Of a stretch of DNA of 64,000 nt, positions 38,769 to 50,525 are shown one piece after another. The first letter of the stretch is position 1. Every line of letters begins with the position of its first letter. A program made the position numbers and the translations under genes. The stretch covers positions 239,852,230-239,916,229 of the forward strand of contig CM077643.1 in NCBI GenBank assembly GCA_039707465.1, read 5' to 3'. Source of the stretch: Rhabdophis nuchalis. Its lineage: Eukaryota > Chordata > Lepidosauria > Squamata > Natricidae. The notes beneath the pieces were generated by a model. The model was given only the letters and a program-made list of their open reading frames with translations, did no database searches and was not told where the DNA came from.

Positions 38769-39319
38769 AAGTGTTGGCGAACCTTTGCGGCACCAAGTGC
38801 CAAAACGAGTTTGCACGCCTGCAGGAAACCAGAAGATCAGTTGCTTGATGCGTGTGCACATGCGCATGCCGGGCAACTATTCTTCTGGTTTCTGGCATGC
38901 GCATGAGCACCGACCAGCTGGTCTTCTGGCACACATGTGTACATGAAGACGAGATGGCTGGTGTGCATGCTGAAAACCGGAAGAGCAGCCACCCGGTGCG
39001 CATGCACATGCTAGGAAGATGATCCTCCTGTTTCTGGCATGCGCATCGGCTAGTTGGTATTTTGGTTTTTGGTGCTCATATGTCCATGAAGACCAGCTGG
39101 CCGGTGCGCATCCATACACTGGAAAACAGAACAATCAACTTCCTGGCGCATGCATGCACATCAGGTGGCTGATCTTCTTGATTCTGGCACTCCCGAGCGC
39201 GTGAAGACCAACTAGCTAGCGTGCTGGAACCCAGAAGAGGAACGGGCGATGGCTCGCGTGCCCAGAGAGATGGCTCTGCGTGCCACTTCCGGCACACGTG
39301 CCATAGGTTCGCCATCACG
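38769..39319. mobile_element. hAT MITE, family 1, long copy
   Basis: A 551-bp element with ends AAGTGTTGGCGAACCT and AGGTTCGCCATCACG and flanks GACCTACC / GACCTACA. The interior repeats the CTTCTGG...CATGCGCAT motif several times, like 11612-12017. Confidence 0.82.
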
Positions 39320-40247
39320 GACCTACACTCTTTCTATAGAGAATAGATATCCATGATATAAAGTGGGTTTTTTAAAATATCGGCATCCCTTTGTTCTCTT
39401 TAATCTTTTCAGAAATACACAGTTGCTTCAATTTAGAAGGCCATGACAAGAACAATTGGACTGATGGTCTTCACCCGTGTCAGATCCAAGTATCCATTGT
39501 ATTATGACAGTAACAGCAGTAGTATTAGTGTCAGTAGTAAAAACACCCTTGAGTCAAACTTCACTCAGGGCAACTACACTCTATGTCATTTTCTTGCCAA
39601 TAGCAGTTTGCCATTGGGTTCTTTGTCATCATCAACAACAACATAGCCGTCCTCATTCTGACAGCAGCATGTAAGATGATCAAAAGTGGTTAAGATAGCA
39701 AAACCTCAAAGAGTTAAGCATCATTGGGATAAAGCACACTCTGTGTGTCAAGTCCCAATTCTGTCCTATTATGAGCCCATTTCCACAGGGTTATTTGTAG
39801 TGTGTGTTTGTGTGTAATCAAATGGGGGAGAATCAGCATTTCCCCCCTTCAGAATATAGCTCGCTGGGGGTATGGCAAATGAATAAGTCACTCGTGGTAA
39901 GTAACTCACTCACTTTTTTTCAACAGTAAGTTGCAATGATGGGCCATTTTTCAATTAAAGCCAGTATTCTAGGTGTGAAGGTAATATTTATTTACTCTTA
40001 CTAGTTCTAGAGTGCAATTCAATGCCTGTTTTGGTAGAGGGAAGACCCCCTGCTTTCATGGGTAAATGTGCATAGCCACTCATATTCTAAATCTGTCAAT
40101 GGCACAAGAAAACAATAGCTGAATAGAGTGTTAAAGTTAGTTACAGACAAGAGTTCCATAGACTGTTTACTAGCCCCACTTCCAATTGATTATGTGCTGA
40201 TTGTGACTCCTAGAAGCTGCCTGAGGATGATGAGAGATGGTTCTATG
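39320..40247. other. Single-copy spacer
   Basis: No gene or repeat family recognised. Confidence 0.35.
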
Positions 40248-40482
40248 CAGTGGTGGGATTCAAAGAAGTTTACTACCGGTTCTGTGGGCATGGCTTGGTG
40301 GGCGTAGCAGGGGAAGGTTACTGCAAAATCCCCATTCCCTCCCGATCAGCTGGGACTCAGGAGGCAGAGAATAAATGGGGGCAGGACCAGTCAGAGGTGG
40401 CATTTACCGGTTCTCTGAACAACTCATAATTTCCGCTACTGGTTCTCCAGAACTGGTCAGAACCTGCTGAATACCACCACTG
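40248..40482. mobile_element. hAT MITE, family 2
   Basis: A 235-bp element with ends CAGTGGTGGGATTC and ATACCACCACTG, flanked by GTTCTATG / GTCCTATG. A copy in the other orientation starts near 63828. Confidence 0.82.
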
Positions 40483-40490
40483 GTCCTATG

Positions 40491-41720
40491 TGCCTCCAAG
40501 ACCACCATATGTGGAGGAAAGCTTCAGAATGACAAAGGACTTAATTGCATATGATACTATATAAAAGATGCCTAAGAACAGAACTTAAATCCACCTGCGA
40601 GGAGTTTCTGATGATCTAAGAGAGAAAAATTGTTTGGGTAAAAATGTTGGGAAATAAATGATGAATAGGTCAGGACAACGGCAGAAGGAAGAGGTGGGGC
40701 CGTGCAAATAGCGTGACAGGTTAAGTCCTAAGCAAGCCTGCAGATTGCTACTCGGACTGCAGTTTGTGCCCCTCTGCAGAAAGGGACTTCACTTGACTGG
40801 ATGGCAACTAAAGCACCAAAAACTATTTTTAAGGAAGGTTAGAAGTTGATTGATCTCAGACTGAAGTGAACTGGAAGCAGATTGGTTGAAACCAAAGAAA
40901 ATGACCATTTGTTTGTGAGAATTTTACTGAAAGAATCCAGTTTATGTAAGAGCTTAAAAAGCAGAGATATAAAATACATAGGCTTTTAGTTTGGCTGAAG
41001 CTTACAAATACATGGACTGACAGCTCAGGAAGATAAGTAGATGATTTTCAGGAGAAGGATGAACTGAAAGTAAGTATTTTTCTTTTCTTCCTTTCATCTG
41101 TCTTCTTGGGTGGTTTAATTTAGCTGCTTTTGTTTCCAGCACATCACCCTGCAAGAGTTAATGTATTGTTCTGAGAGTTCTGTCTATTTTTTAAAGGGCT
41201 TCTCATAAACACAACAGCAGCCCTCTCCAGCCTAGTGTCCTTCAGATATTTTGGATGCACCGGATTTGATCATTGGTCATGTTGGCTGCCAATGTTAGGA
41301 GCTGTAGTCCAATCCATACATATGGAATGGGAAACAGTGGCTCCCAACTTGCTGCTATAACTCATTGCTGAAAAAGAAGGAGGTGGGGGGGAATGAGAAT
41401 TATACTGTAGTTGGAGAGGAAGATCTAGTGAGTCTTATTTCTCCTGTCTCAATTTGTTTGAAGATTAGCATGGTCTTGCTGTCATTGATTGATTGTAGTA
41501 ACTGGGGAGGGGAATCCCTTGAATAAGGACGTGTCTGTATTCTATTATTGTAGATCAAAGTTGAAAAGATGTTCTTGGCCAGTCCTTGGGTCCTAACAAC
41601 CATTCTTTGCCGTTGATTCAGATTGTCTAATTAATGGTGGATATGAAATAGATGAAGCAAGATGAAATACAGCAAGATAGGAATAAATAAGATAGACCAT
41701 AAAGATATGATAAATACAAG
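40491..41720. other. Single-copy spacer
   Basis: No exon recognised. Several short frames but no homology noted. Confidence 0.35.
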
Positions 41721-41721
41721 T

Positions 41722-41852
41722 GGTTCTCAACTTACGACCACAATTGGGACCAGAATTTCTGTTGCTAAGTGAGTTACATGATTTTACAATCTTTATGAAC
41801 ATGGTTCTTAAGCAAATCACTGCAGTTGTTAAGTGAATCACATGGTCATTAA
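41722..41852. mobile_element. TA-type MITE fragment
   Basis: AAGTGGTTCTCAACTTACGACC and GTTGTTAAGTGAATCACATGG match the 12088 family. Only the left third remains. Confidence 0.55.
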
Positions 41853-41869
41853 GTTTATATATATATATT

Positions 41870-42115
41870 TATATTTATTTGATTTATAGGCCGCTCCCTC
41901 TCCCCGCAGGGACTCGGGGCGGTGCACAGGACTTAAAAACATATATAAACACAACAGTAACAATATTTAAAATTAAATTAAATAATTTATCCTGCGCTAA
42001 AATTCTTAAAATTTTAAGACGTTTAAAACCCTTAAAAATATTCCCTATTATCCCTATTAAAACAATCTCAATTTATACTACAGGCTACAATCGGACTCCC
42101 CCTCCTCTCCTTCCT
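41870..42115 (-). mobile_element. Separate L2-type 3' tail fragment
   Basis: GCCGCTCCCTCTCCCCGCAG and GGGCGGTGCACAGG mark a second L2 tail directly beside the tail of the longer copy at 42116. Confidence 0.6.
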
Positions 42116-44250
42116 CCCCCTCCTCCCATTGTTTTTGTTTTGTTTGTTTTTATTGTATTTCTATACCGCCATCTCTCCCTAGACGGGACTCAGGGCGGTG
42201 CACAAGAGTAATAAAAACAGATAATAAATACAAGCATATACAGTTAAAATTAAATTAAATCAAATTTGCATCCCATGCTAAAATCCATAGTTAAGAACCC
42301 CAACTAAAATCAACGGTGAGAAGGAACTATGCCAGGCCAGCCAGATGAAAAAAGTGGTTTTTTAGTGCCCGACGAAAGAGGCGCAGGTCCGTAATTGTAC
42401 GAAGGTCGGTGGGCAGGTCATTCCAGAGGGCGGGACGTGCCACAGAGAAGGCTCTTCCCCTGGGAGTCGCCAGCCGGCATTGTCCGGCCGACGGTAGCCT
42501 AAGGAGGCCCTCCCTGTGGGAGCGGACAGGTTGAAGGGAGGTATGAGGTAGGAGACAGTCCCGTAAATAGCCAGGTCCCATGCCATGGAGCGCTTTGAAG
42601 ATGGTCACTAACACCTTGAAGCGCACCCACAGGCAGCCAGTGCAGCTCGCGCAGGAGCGGTGTTACATGGGAGTATCTCGAGACTCCCAAGATCCCCGCG
42701 CGGCCGCATTTTGGACTAACTGGAGCCTCCGGGTGCACTTCAAGGGAAGCCCCATGTAGAGAGCGTTACAATAGTCCAGGCGGTAGATGACGAGGGCTTG
42801 AGTGACCATGCGTAAGGCGTCACGATCCAGAAAGGGCGTATCAGGTGAACTGGCGTACCCCAGCCGGTGCAATAGGATACCATGGTCAATGGTATCAAAA
42901 GCCGCTGATAGGTCTAATAGGACCAGGATAGAGGAGCAACCTCTATCCCGAGCCCTCCAGAGATCATCTATCAATGCGACCAATGCTGTCTCCGTGCTGT
43001 ACCCAGGTAGGAAACCAGACTTGCACGAGTCCAGATAGACAGTTTCCTCCAGGTGCTGGGGGAGCTGTCGTGCCACCACACTCTCAACAACCTTCGCAAG
43101 AAAGCGAAGGTTGGAGATCGGACGGTAGTTGGCTAATACTGCTGTGTCCATGGAGGGCTTCTTGAGGAGGGGTCTCATCACCGCCTCTTTCAAGATGGCT
43201 GGTAAGAACCCCTCACTCAAAGAAGCATTAACAATTCCCTGGAGCCAGCCTCGTGTGACCTCCCGGGAGGCCAGTACAAGCCAGGAGGGACACAGGTCCA
43301 ATAAACATGTGGTGGCATTCAGCTGCCCCAGCATCCTGTCCATGTCATCAGGAGTCACAGGATCGAACTCCTCCCAAACAACGGTCTCAAGACCTGCCTC
43401 CGTCAGCCCGTCCGGACTAACCCAATCGGAGGCCAACTCACCCCGGATCTGAGCCATTTTATCTTGCAGATAACGTCCAAATTCCTCTGCACGACCCTGC
43501 AAAGAAGCTTCCCGCGCCCTCTGGTGAAGGAGGGAGTGGGTCACTCTAAATAGGGCGGCAGGGCGGTTATCTGCAGATGCGATAAGAGCAGAGAGATACT
43601 CCTGTTTTGCCGCTCTTATCGCCACAAGGTAGGTCCGCAAATGTGACCTTGCCCGTGTCCAGTCAGATTCGGCGTGAGTGGACCTCCACACGCTCTCTAG
43701 GCATCTCTTTCGGCGTTTCATCGCCCTCAGCTCCTTGGAGAACCAAGGAGCCAGGGTGGATCTACGCCGAGTGAGAGGCCACAGGGGCACGACTCGGTCC
43801 AGGGCCCCCAGGGCCGCACTATTCCAGGCAGCCACTAGGTCCTCAGTCGAGTCACGGGTCAGGGTCTCAGGCATTGGCCCAAGCTCCGTCTGGAACCTCT
43901 CTGGGTCCATCAGGCACCTGGGGCAGAACCATCCCAGCACTTCTGGTTCCGCCTCCCCATGGTGGGGGGTAGCGGTTTGAAAGTCAAGCCGAAGGAGAGA
44001 GTGGTCTGACCATGACAGGGGTTCGATGCCTAATTCTCCTAATCCCAGATCACTCGTCCACTGGCCGGAGACAAAAATCAGGTCCAGTGTGTGCCCCCCA
44101 GTGTGCGTGGGGTCATGAATTAATTGGGTCAGGTCCATGGCCGTCATGGAGGCCATGAACTCCCAAGCCATCTCAGATGTTTTGCCTACCATACATCGAA
44201 AGGTTTGCAGGAAACAATGCAGAGAGGTTATTTCAGAGTCAGAGAATTTT
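42116..44250 (-). mobile_element. L2-clade LINE with partial endonuclease and an internally deleted reverse transcriptase
   Basis: A 509-codon frame (44192-42663) starts in the endonuclease domain (HTLDLIFVSG, WSDHSLLRLDF). It passes through the pre-RT region (APWFSKELRAMKRRKR) and enters the RT (LDLSAAFDTIDHGILLHRL). It then jumps straight to the segment LDRDALRMVTQALV, which in the copy at 34.5 kb lies about 540 bp further on. The missing piece includes CGVPQGS and YADD, so no polymerase activity is possible, yet the frame stays open across the junction. The C-terminal part continues in another frame (42626-42327) and the tail reaches about 42130. Confidence 0.9.
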
Positions 44251-44339
44251 GCAGAGTTGGAGAGTTTGGATCGTGTTATCTTCTAGTCAAGGTTAGTTCA
44301 GGCAAGCTGCCAAATAGCAGCCAGTCTAGTCATTTGTCT

Positions 44340-45099
44340 TGTGTCGGGAAGGAGTCAGAACACCTACCTATCTACCTATCTAATCTAGCTAATTAATCAT
44401 CTATCTATTTTCTGTGCCACCCATCTCCCCTCCAAGGAGACCCTGGGTTCCTGAATCAGAATCTCCATATATTTCCTTGTAATGTCTTTGCATATTTCAT
44501 GGCGTATAGTTAAAATATATTTTGTTATGATGAATACATTCAAATTGTAGTATGTTTTTAATGAAAGTTTGTGGTAGCAAGCTGCTTTCTTCATTGTGTA
44601 AGGTATTAATCTCGTGTAATCAGAAATAACACAGGGTGCAAACATAAGCAAGGTTACTGAAAAAGAAAAATGTATCATTTCAAAGGCATGCTAAACTAAT
44701 ACTGTATTCCCATAGCATTCCATAGCTTCTCACTCTCCAGATGGTTCTGAATACAAATTAAGACTATCACTGTCTTAATTGTCTGGATTAAAAAAAAAAT
44801 CTGGGCAATAGCTAGACAGCTGCAAACAGATAGTTTACTGAATTTCTGCACGGCTGCACTGCAGATTTTTGTAGCCTTGGTACAGAAGCTCTACTACAAA
44901 TCCCATAATATTTAGCAAACAGCCTGGACAACCAACTCAGTCTTAGTTGTGGCAGCTATGGCCTAACAAATCCAAAGGGTGTATCTTCTGTCCCATTCTA
45001 GGTCTCATGGGTTCAGAAAAAAACCCCAAATTGGTTAATCAATTTAACTGGAATGGTCTTCTAATTCCAATTGCTATGTGAATTGAGTTTTATGAATGA
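44340..45099. other. Spacer
   Basis: Short CTAT/CTAC run at 44366-44410. Otherwise nothing recognised. Confidence 0.35.
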
Positions 45100-45490
45100 C
45101 TAGCTGATAATCCGATGTTGCCCAGGTATTTATTTATGGGTGGAAATGTCTGGACCAAACTTAATTTCTAATGTTGGATTTTTCCCTTTACCAGAGGGAG
45201 TCCCCTTGTGGAGTACTGTGGAGCTGTTACCATGGCAACTCCACTCTGCTGTACAGTAGAATCCATTTTACGACAGTACAGTAGAATTCATTTTAAGGCA
45301 TAACAGGCTGTATCTTAACAAAACACACACCCCGAGGGGTGTTAGGAGTGTCTTATTCCCAGAGTATTTTTTTTCCAGAGTGTAAGTCATCTGTGTACCA
45401 AGTTTGGTTGAAATTGCTCGAGGCGTTCCAGAGTTATGCTGGAACACACACACACACACACACTGAGGCATATATATATATATATATCGA
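45100..45490 (-). mobile_element. Non-autonomous Helitron, best-preserved CA-type copy
   Basis: On the minus strand the 3' end reads CCTGGGCAACATCGG (hairpin), ATTATCAG, CTAG|T. The 5' region holds TATATATA, (GT)n, GGAACGCCTCGAGCAATTTC and AACTTGGTACACAGATGACT. It encodes no protein. Confidence 0.75.
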
Positions 45491-45607
45491 AGATTGGCAA
45501 TGCAGCTACAGAGTCTTTTCTGTTAAAAGCAGGAATGCATTTAAGGATGAACTTTGAGGGGTGTCATCAAATGTTCCTTTTGGAGAGTAGCACAGGCCTC
45601 TCTTTAA

Positions 45608-45645
45608 CAACAGCAGCAGCAGCAGCAGCAACAACAACTTTCATA
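45608..45645. repeat. (CAG)n/(CAA)n short repeat
   Basis: About eight CAG-like triplets followed by CAA triplets. It is not within a recognised exon. Confidence 0.9.
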
Positions 45646-47198
45646 AACCAAGCAGAGAATTTCTGCTAAACTGGCCAGAATATTTAAACATGGATTCCAA
45701 ATGGGATCTTTGGATGGTTAGTGAAATGTCTCAAACCAACAAGAAGATAAATCCAGGTATTGTGACTCAACTTTCAGACAATTGTACCTGGATGACTGAG
45801 ACTCTTCATCAATGTTCTGAATGGATCTTTTTTTCTTTCCCATTGATCAATATTGAGTAACAATATCACTTAAAAAGAAGGAAGTATAAGCATCCAATTC
45901 TTTATTTTGAAATTATTACCTCTTTTTTTTTAAATAAAACAAATGGAAGTAGGAAAAAAAAAGAGAATGAGACAGGTCAGATGAGGTGGGATATCAATGA
46001 GTAAGGTTCCCAGAAACCCTAGTTGAGATTTCCATCCAGCTAAGAATATGCCACAGAAACTAAAGAAAGACACAAATAGATCCATGCTGTTCTAGCTCTG
46101 GCCCTCAGTAATTTGCAAGTCGCATTTTATTTGCTCCTATGATGAGCCATCATACATTCAGATGGCTTTCAGGGAAGTTGGTCCACCATGTTTGATCTCC
46201 TTATGAAAGAAATACGTTCCCAGAAAACTTTCTTAAGGACACACCTTTTAAAAGGTGAGAGAAATACACATCCCCTGAGGTAATCTTGTTCCATTGTTTT
46301 CTCTTGGTGAACAAGAAGGCCCTGCACAAATAAAACAAAGGCAACAGCTATATGCTAAGTGATCGTATACCATTCATGGTTGGATGAGTTTATTTTTTTA
46401 TGTTTTCTAGGCTCAAAGCCAAGGGGCCATGTCCACTCTCAGAAAAGTCAACAGAATCACTTAAAAAAACAACAACATGGCATTTTCATACTTTTGTTCC
46501 AAATAACAATACCTTTAGAAATGAACCAACAGACTGTGGCAACATCAAAAATCAGCCCTCACACAGAGGTTACTATAACTTGAGTTGATGAATTTCCACC
46601 CCTGCATCTATTTTTGTTTTTACTCCAGACTGTTTGAGTCAGAGTTACCAGCATCCAATATTAAATACTAAATTTGTCTGGAGATGGACTGTAAATAAAC
46701 ACACTTTTCATGAAATTAAAATGGAGAATTATTTGGAATACATTCTAACATCTTATCATTTTCCATAGCCATAGCTGTATGAATACTTCAAGAATCATTC
46801 TCTGCAAATATTAATTTAAACTAAAATAGATATTGATATATAAAAAACTTGTAAAGCAAACATTTAAATACAAATTTAAGTGTATATTAAATGTTGGCTA
46901 GTTAAAGATATTGCAGGTTAATGGGGAAATGCAAATTATTAAGCTAGCACATAACAAGCTGATATAGTCCTGAAAGGCATTGACTGTTCCATATTTACTT
47001 ACAGAGAAAATACATCCCAAAACTTCAGAGGCAATATTTTAGTGGGCCAAATTGTATGAAATGAAAGGCAACGTTGGAGTTTTAAGAATACGGTATAAGG
47101 CTTAAGCTGATAGTGGGAAATATATCTAATTGTGTAATATCTGTTAACTGAAGTTATGGGGATCTTTCAGACATGCAAATTAATATCATCCATCTAAG
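45646..47198. other. Single-copy spacer upstream of GABRP
   Basis: No repeat termini or clear exons. The GABRP promoter or a non-coding first exon could lie here or further left, but no CpG-rich tract marks it. Confidence 0.35.
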
Positions 47199-47502
47199 CA
47201 GAAGTGGGTTCCTACTAGTTCGGACAGGTTTGGCTGAATCGGTAGTGGTTTGGTGGCTTGGGTTGCTGGAACCTGCAACGACACAGGCCTGTCACGCCTC
47301 CAAACTGGTTCTCCTACAGCGGCACCATCTTGATTTTTAGTTCTGCGCTTGCACAGAATTTTCATTGCTCAAATTTAATTTCCCCCCATTTTTTAATGTT
47401 TTGCGCATGCACAGATGTATTTATGTGCCAATGCACACTCACATGGAGTACGTGTCTAGTGTGCACCGAACCGGAAATAATGCCGGCAGCAAGCCATCCC
47501 TG
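47199..47502. mobile_element. hAT MITE, family 2
   Basis: A 304-bp element with ends CAGAAGTGGGTTCC and AGCCATCCCTG and a perfect 8-bp duplication CATCTAAG (47191-47198 and 47503-47510). It lies about 380 bp upstream of the GABRP signal-peptide exon. Confidence 0.86.
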
Positions 47503-47644
47503 CATCTAAGGTTATAAATGTGCTCCCAGAATTTTTTTGGGTATTCAGGTATGCAGAGCTCTTGGCTGAAAGGCAAAGGAGAAATCAGGTAAGATAATTT
47601 TGATATGAACAAAACTGGATATGATCTGAATTGTTATTCTATAT

Positions 47645-47752
47645 CAGTATTTCTGAACCTTGGCAACTTGAAAATGTATGGACTTCAACTCCCAGAATTC
47701 CCTAGCTATCATAACCCACACATTTTAAAGCTGTCAAGATTGAGAAACACTG
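47645..47752. mobile_element. hAT-like MITE, family 4
   Basis: Ends CAGTATTTCTGAACCTTGG and AGATTGAGAAACACTG, related to 16870-16952. No target duplication is left. Confidence 0.65.
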
Positions 47753-47880
47753 CTTTAGTTTTTTTTAAAAAAGAATTATCTAGCGTGAAGGTAGGTAGAA
47801 ATTTTTAGTTTTAGTAAGTTGATGTAATGGCCTATTTTGCTAGAAAATTAAATTTGGCATTTCTCTGCTTTTCTTCATAG

Positions 47881-47980
47881 ACTTTAAGTGAAGAATTACA
47901 TCCAGCACCAAATAATCTTCACAAATGTACTGCAGTTATTATTTCTCCAGCCTTGTGTGGCTCTTTCTTCTATGTCAAGG
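47881..47980 (+). CDS. GABRP: GABRP (GABA-A receptor pi subunit), first coding exon with signal peptide
   Basis: The exon lies between acceptor TTTTCTTCATAG| and donor CAAGG|GTAAGT. The ATG at 47925-47927 opens MYCSYYFSSLVWLFLLCQ, a short hydrophobic signal peptide, and the exon ends in phase 2 (GG). The next exon begins with one base, so the join reads CQG, as in the human protein, where CIQG ends the signal region. The bases before 47925 are 5' UTR. The start context is weak (C at -3, T at +4), but no better in-frame ATG exists in the exon. The assignment rests mostly on phase and position relative to the two unmistakable downstream exons. The upstream non-coding exon and promoter were not identified. 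Confidence 0.68.
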
Positions 47981-48603
47981 GTAAGTTGAAAAATACATTC
48001 AACACAAGAGTATATTTATTCAGTTTATTCAGATTTATTCAGTTTATACTTTAATGCAAATCTTCCTGATCTTCAGTTCCTGAACATGAGACCTTTTGAA
48101 ATTCACTTTATTCTGAATGTTGTGATTCACTTCTCCAATCAAAACATGCATCTAAAATAAATGAATAGAGAAAAGTACATATAAAAATTCATGGGACAGT
48201 GAAATACCCATAGAGAAATATATTACATTAGAAAAATCGCTGCTAAAATGTGCACATTATGTCTGTACTATGAAAAATGAACAGATTGCTGCAAAAGCAG
48301 GACAGAGGGTTTAGCTTGAAAAAACAAGACATTGTGAGAAACTACAGTTGGCACATTTTTTTCATTTTTTTACTACAGGTTCTACATTTAGGCAAGAAAA
48401 ACCAAACACACAGGTATAGAATAGGTGGTACCTGGCTTAATAGTAGTAACTATGAGAGGGATCTTGGAGTCCTAGTGGACAATCACTTAAATATGAGCCA
48501 GCAGTGTGCTGCAGCTGCCAAAAAAGCCAACACAGTTCTAGGCTGCATAAACAGAGGGATAGAATCAAGATCACATGATGTGTTAATACCACTTCATGAT
48601 GCC

Positions 48604-49034
48604 TTGTTTGTTTGTTTGTTTATTTACATTTATATCCCGCCCTTCTCCGCAAAGGACCCAGGGCGGCGCACAGGAAATTTAAAAAACATACAGAGTACAA
48701 AAATAAATACACAATTTAAAATATAAATTAAACCGTCTTATCCTATGCTAAAAACCCAATTTTAAAATACCCAATAAAACTATCTAAAAGTCCCCATGGG
48801 AGGTTAGGCTAGGCCGGCTTGTTGGAATAGGTATGTCTTTAGACATTGGCGGAAGAGGCGGAGGTCGGTGATGGTGCGTAATTCGGGAGGTAGGTCGTTC
48901 CAAAGGGCTGGCCCTGCCACAGAGAAGGCTCTTCCCCTGGGTGTCGCCAGTCGGCATTGCCCGGCCGACGGCACCCTGAGAAGGCCCTCTCTGTGGGAGC
49001 GTATCGGTCTAAGGGATGTATGGGGCAAGAGGCG
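48604..49034 (-). mobile_element. L2-clade LINE 3' end inserted in CR1
   Basis: On the minus strand it encodes the L2 ORF2 C-terminus (GRAFSVAGPALWNDLPPELR) up to a stop near 48804, then the L2 3' UTR and tail. Confidence 0.83.
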
Positions 49035-49112
49035 GTCTACGCAAATAATTGCTAAGGCCACACTTGGAATGCTTCCTCCAGTTTTGATTGCCACGATGTG
49101 GAGACTCTAGAA

Positions 49113-49307
49113 CAGTGGCTCTCAACCTGTGGGTCGCGACCCCTTTGGAGGTCGAACGACCCTTTCACAGGGGTCGCCTAAGACCATCGGAAAACACATA
49201 TTTTCGATGGTCTTAGGAACTGAGACACCAATTTTATGGTTGGAGGTCACCACAACAAGAGGAACTGTATTAAAGGGTCGCAGCATTGGGAAGGTTGAGA
49301 ACCACTG
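49113..49307. mobile_element. SPIN-like hAT MITE
   Basis: A 195-bp element starting CAGTGGCTCTCAACCTGTGG and ending AAGGTTGAGAACCACTG, with a perfect 8-bp duplication CTCTAGAA (49105-49112 and 49308-49315). GGTCGCGACCCC, CCTTTCACAGGGGTCGCC and TAAAGGGTCGC are the signature ends of the SPIN family. SPIN spread horizontally among several tetrapod lineages. The interior is deleted, leaving a non-autonomous copy. Confidence 0.9.
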
Positions 49308-49659
49308 CTCTAGAAAGAGCATAGAGAAGAGCAGCAAAGATAATTAGGGGACTGGAGGCTAAAACATATAAAGAATGGTTGCTGGAATTAGGTATGTCTA
49401 GTTTAATGAAAATAATGACTTGAGTGACATGATAGCAGTGTTGTAAGATCTAAGGGGCTACCACAAAGAATAGGGAGTCAAGCTATTTTCCAAAGCACCT
49501 GAACACAGGACAAGAAGCAATGGATGGAACTAATCAAGGAGAGTAGCAACCTAGAACTAAGGAGAAATTTCCTAACAGTTAGAACAATTAATCAGATTGG
49601 AAAGCCACCTGTCTGAAATGGTATAGGGTTTTCTGCCTGAGCAGTAGGTTGGACTGGAA

Positions 49660-49794
49660 CATGAGTGTCAAACCCGCGTCATCATGGCAGTGTCACGTGA
49701 CATATTGGCACTTTTTCTGCCTTCACTAAACTGGGCGAGGCCTGAGCCAGAAAGTGATGCATTCAGCCTGCAGGCCATGAGTTTGACACCCCTG
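49660..49794. mobile_element. hAT MITE, family 3
   Basis: Ends CATGAGTGTCAAACCCG and GAGTTTGACACCCCTG, flanked by GACTGGAA / GACTAGAA, the same family as 11445-11578. Confidence 0.84.
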
Positions 49795-49825
49795 GACTAG
49801 AAGATCTCCAAGACCCCTTCCAACT

Positions 49826-49915
49826 CTTATTCTATTCTATTCTATTCTATTCTATTCTATTCTATTCTATTCTATTCTATTCTACTCTACTCTACTCTAC
49901 TCTACTCTACTCTGT
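49826..49915. repeat. (ATTCT)n then (ACTCT)n microsatellite
   Basis: About 11 TATTC pentamers followed by about seven TACTC pentamers, a single T-to-C change that has spread through the second half of the array. Confidence 0.95.
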
Positions 49916-49934
49916 CCATTTTGAAATAGCTGGG

Positions 49935-50525
49935 GTTCAGGAAAAATGACCTAATCATTGTCTGTCATGCCCGACCTTTGGCACCCTATGGATCAGCACT
50001 TTCCATGCCTCTCTACACCACCTCTTTGGACACACCATAGTTATCCTGGTGTCCTCCATTACAGTGTCCAGCCAGCAGGTACTAAGGCGGCCCCTTCTTT
50101 TTCCATTGATCACTCCCAGTATGGTTGACTTTTCAAGTGAGTCAGTTCGCATGACATGGCCAAAGAATGACAGCCTGTTTGGCAATCTTGGCTTCAAGTG
50201 ATATTTTTGGTGAGGTTCAGTCTAGGACTTCTTTGTTTGTTGTGTTTGCAATGCATGGGATGTGTAATGTAGTCGCCTCCAGCACCACAGTTCAAAGCCA
50301 TCCACCCTTCTCCTATCTCCCTCTTTCAGAGTCCAAATTTCACAGCCATAAGTACCGATTGGAAAAATTTATCGCATTGAGTAATCTGTATTTGGTGGTG
50401 AGGCTGAGGCCTTTACTCTTCCAGATGTTCTTCATGCCAGATGTTGCACGTGCTATATGCCTTCTGGTCTCAGGGCTGCAGTCACCACTTTGGTTGTTTT
50501 TTGAGCCCAGGAAGATGACTTAGTA
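49935..50525 (-). mobile_element. RTE/Bov-B-like LINE ORF C-terminal fragment
   Basis: On the minus strand it reads YGCEIWTLK, FELWCWRRL and, after frame changes, RLSFFGHVMRTDSLEKS and REAWKVLIHRVPK. These are the conserved C-terminal motifs of Bov-B-type RTE elements. It is broken by stops and carries no RT core. Confidence 0.72.

Larger units (their letters stand above)
48360..49915 (+). mobile_element. CR1 (L3-type) LINE 3' half, interrupted by three later insertions, with (ATTCT)n tail
   Basis: The frame at 48376-48597 encodes the CR1 RT C-terminal motif (ERDLGVLVDNHLNMSQQC, AAKKANTVLGCI). The CR1 3' part resumes at 49035-49104, 49316-49651 and 49803-49825, ending CCCCTTCCAACTC before a TATTC/TACTC pentamer array (49826-49915). 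The L2 tail, a SPIN-like hAT and a family-3 hAT interrupt it. CR1 ends seeding this pentamer are a reported feature of snake genomes. Confidence 0.82.
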
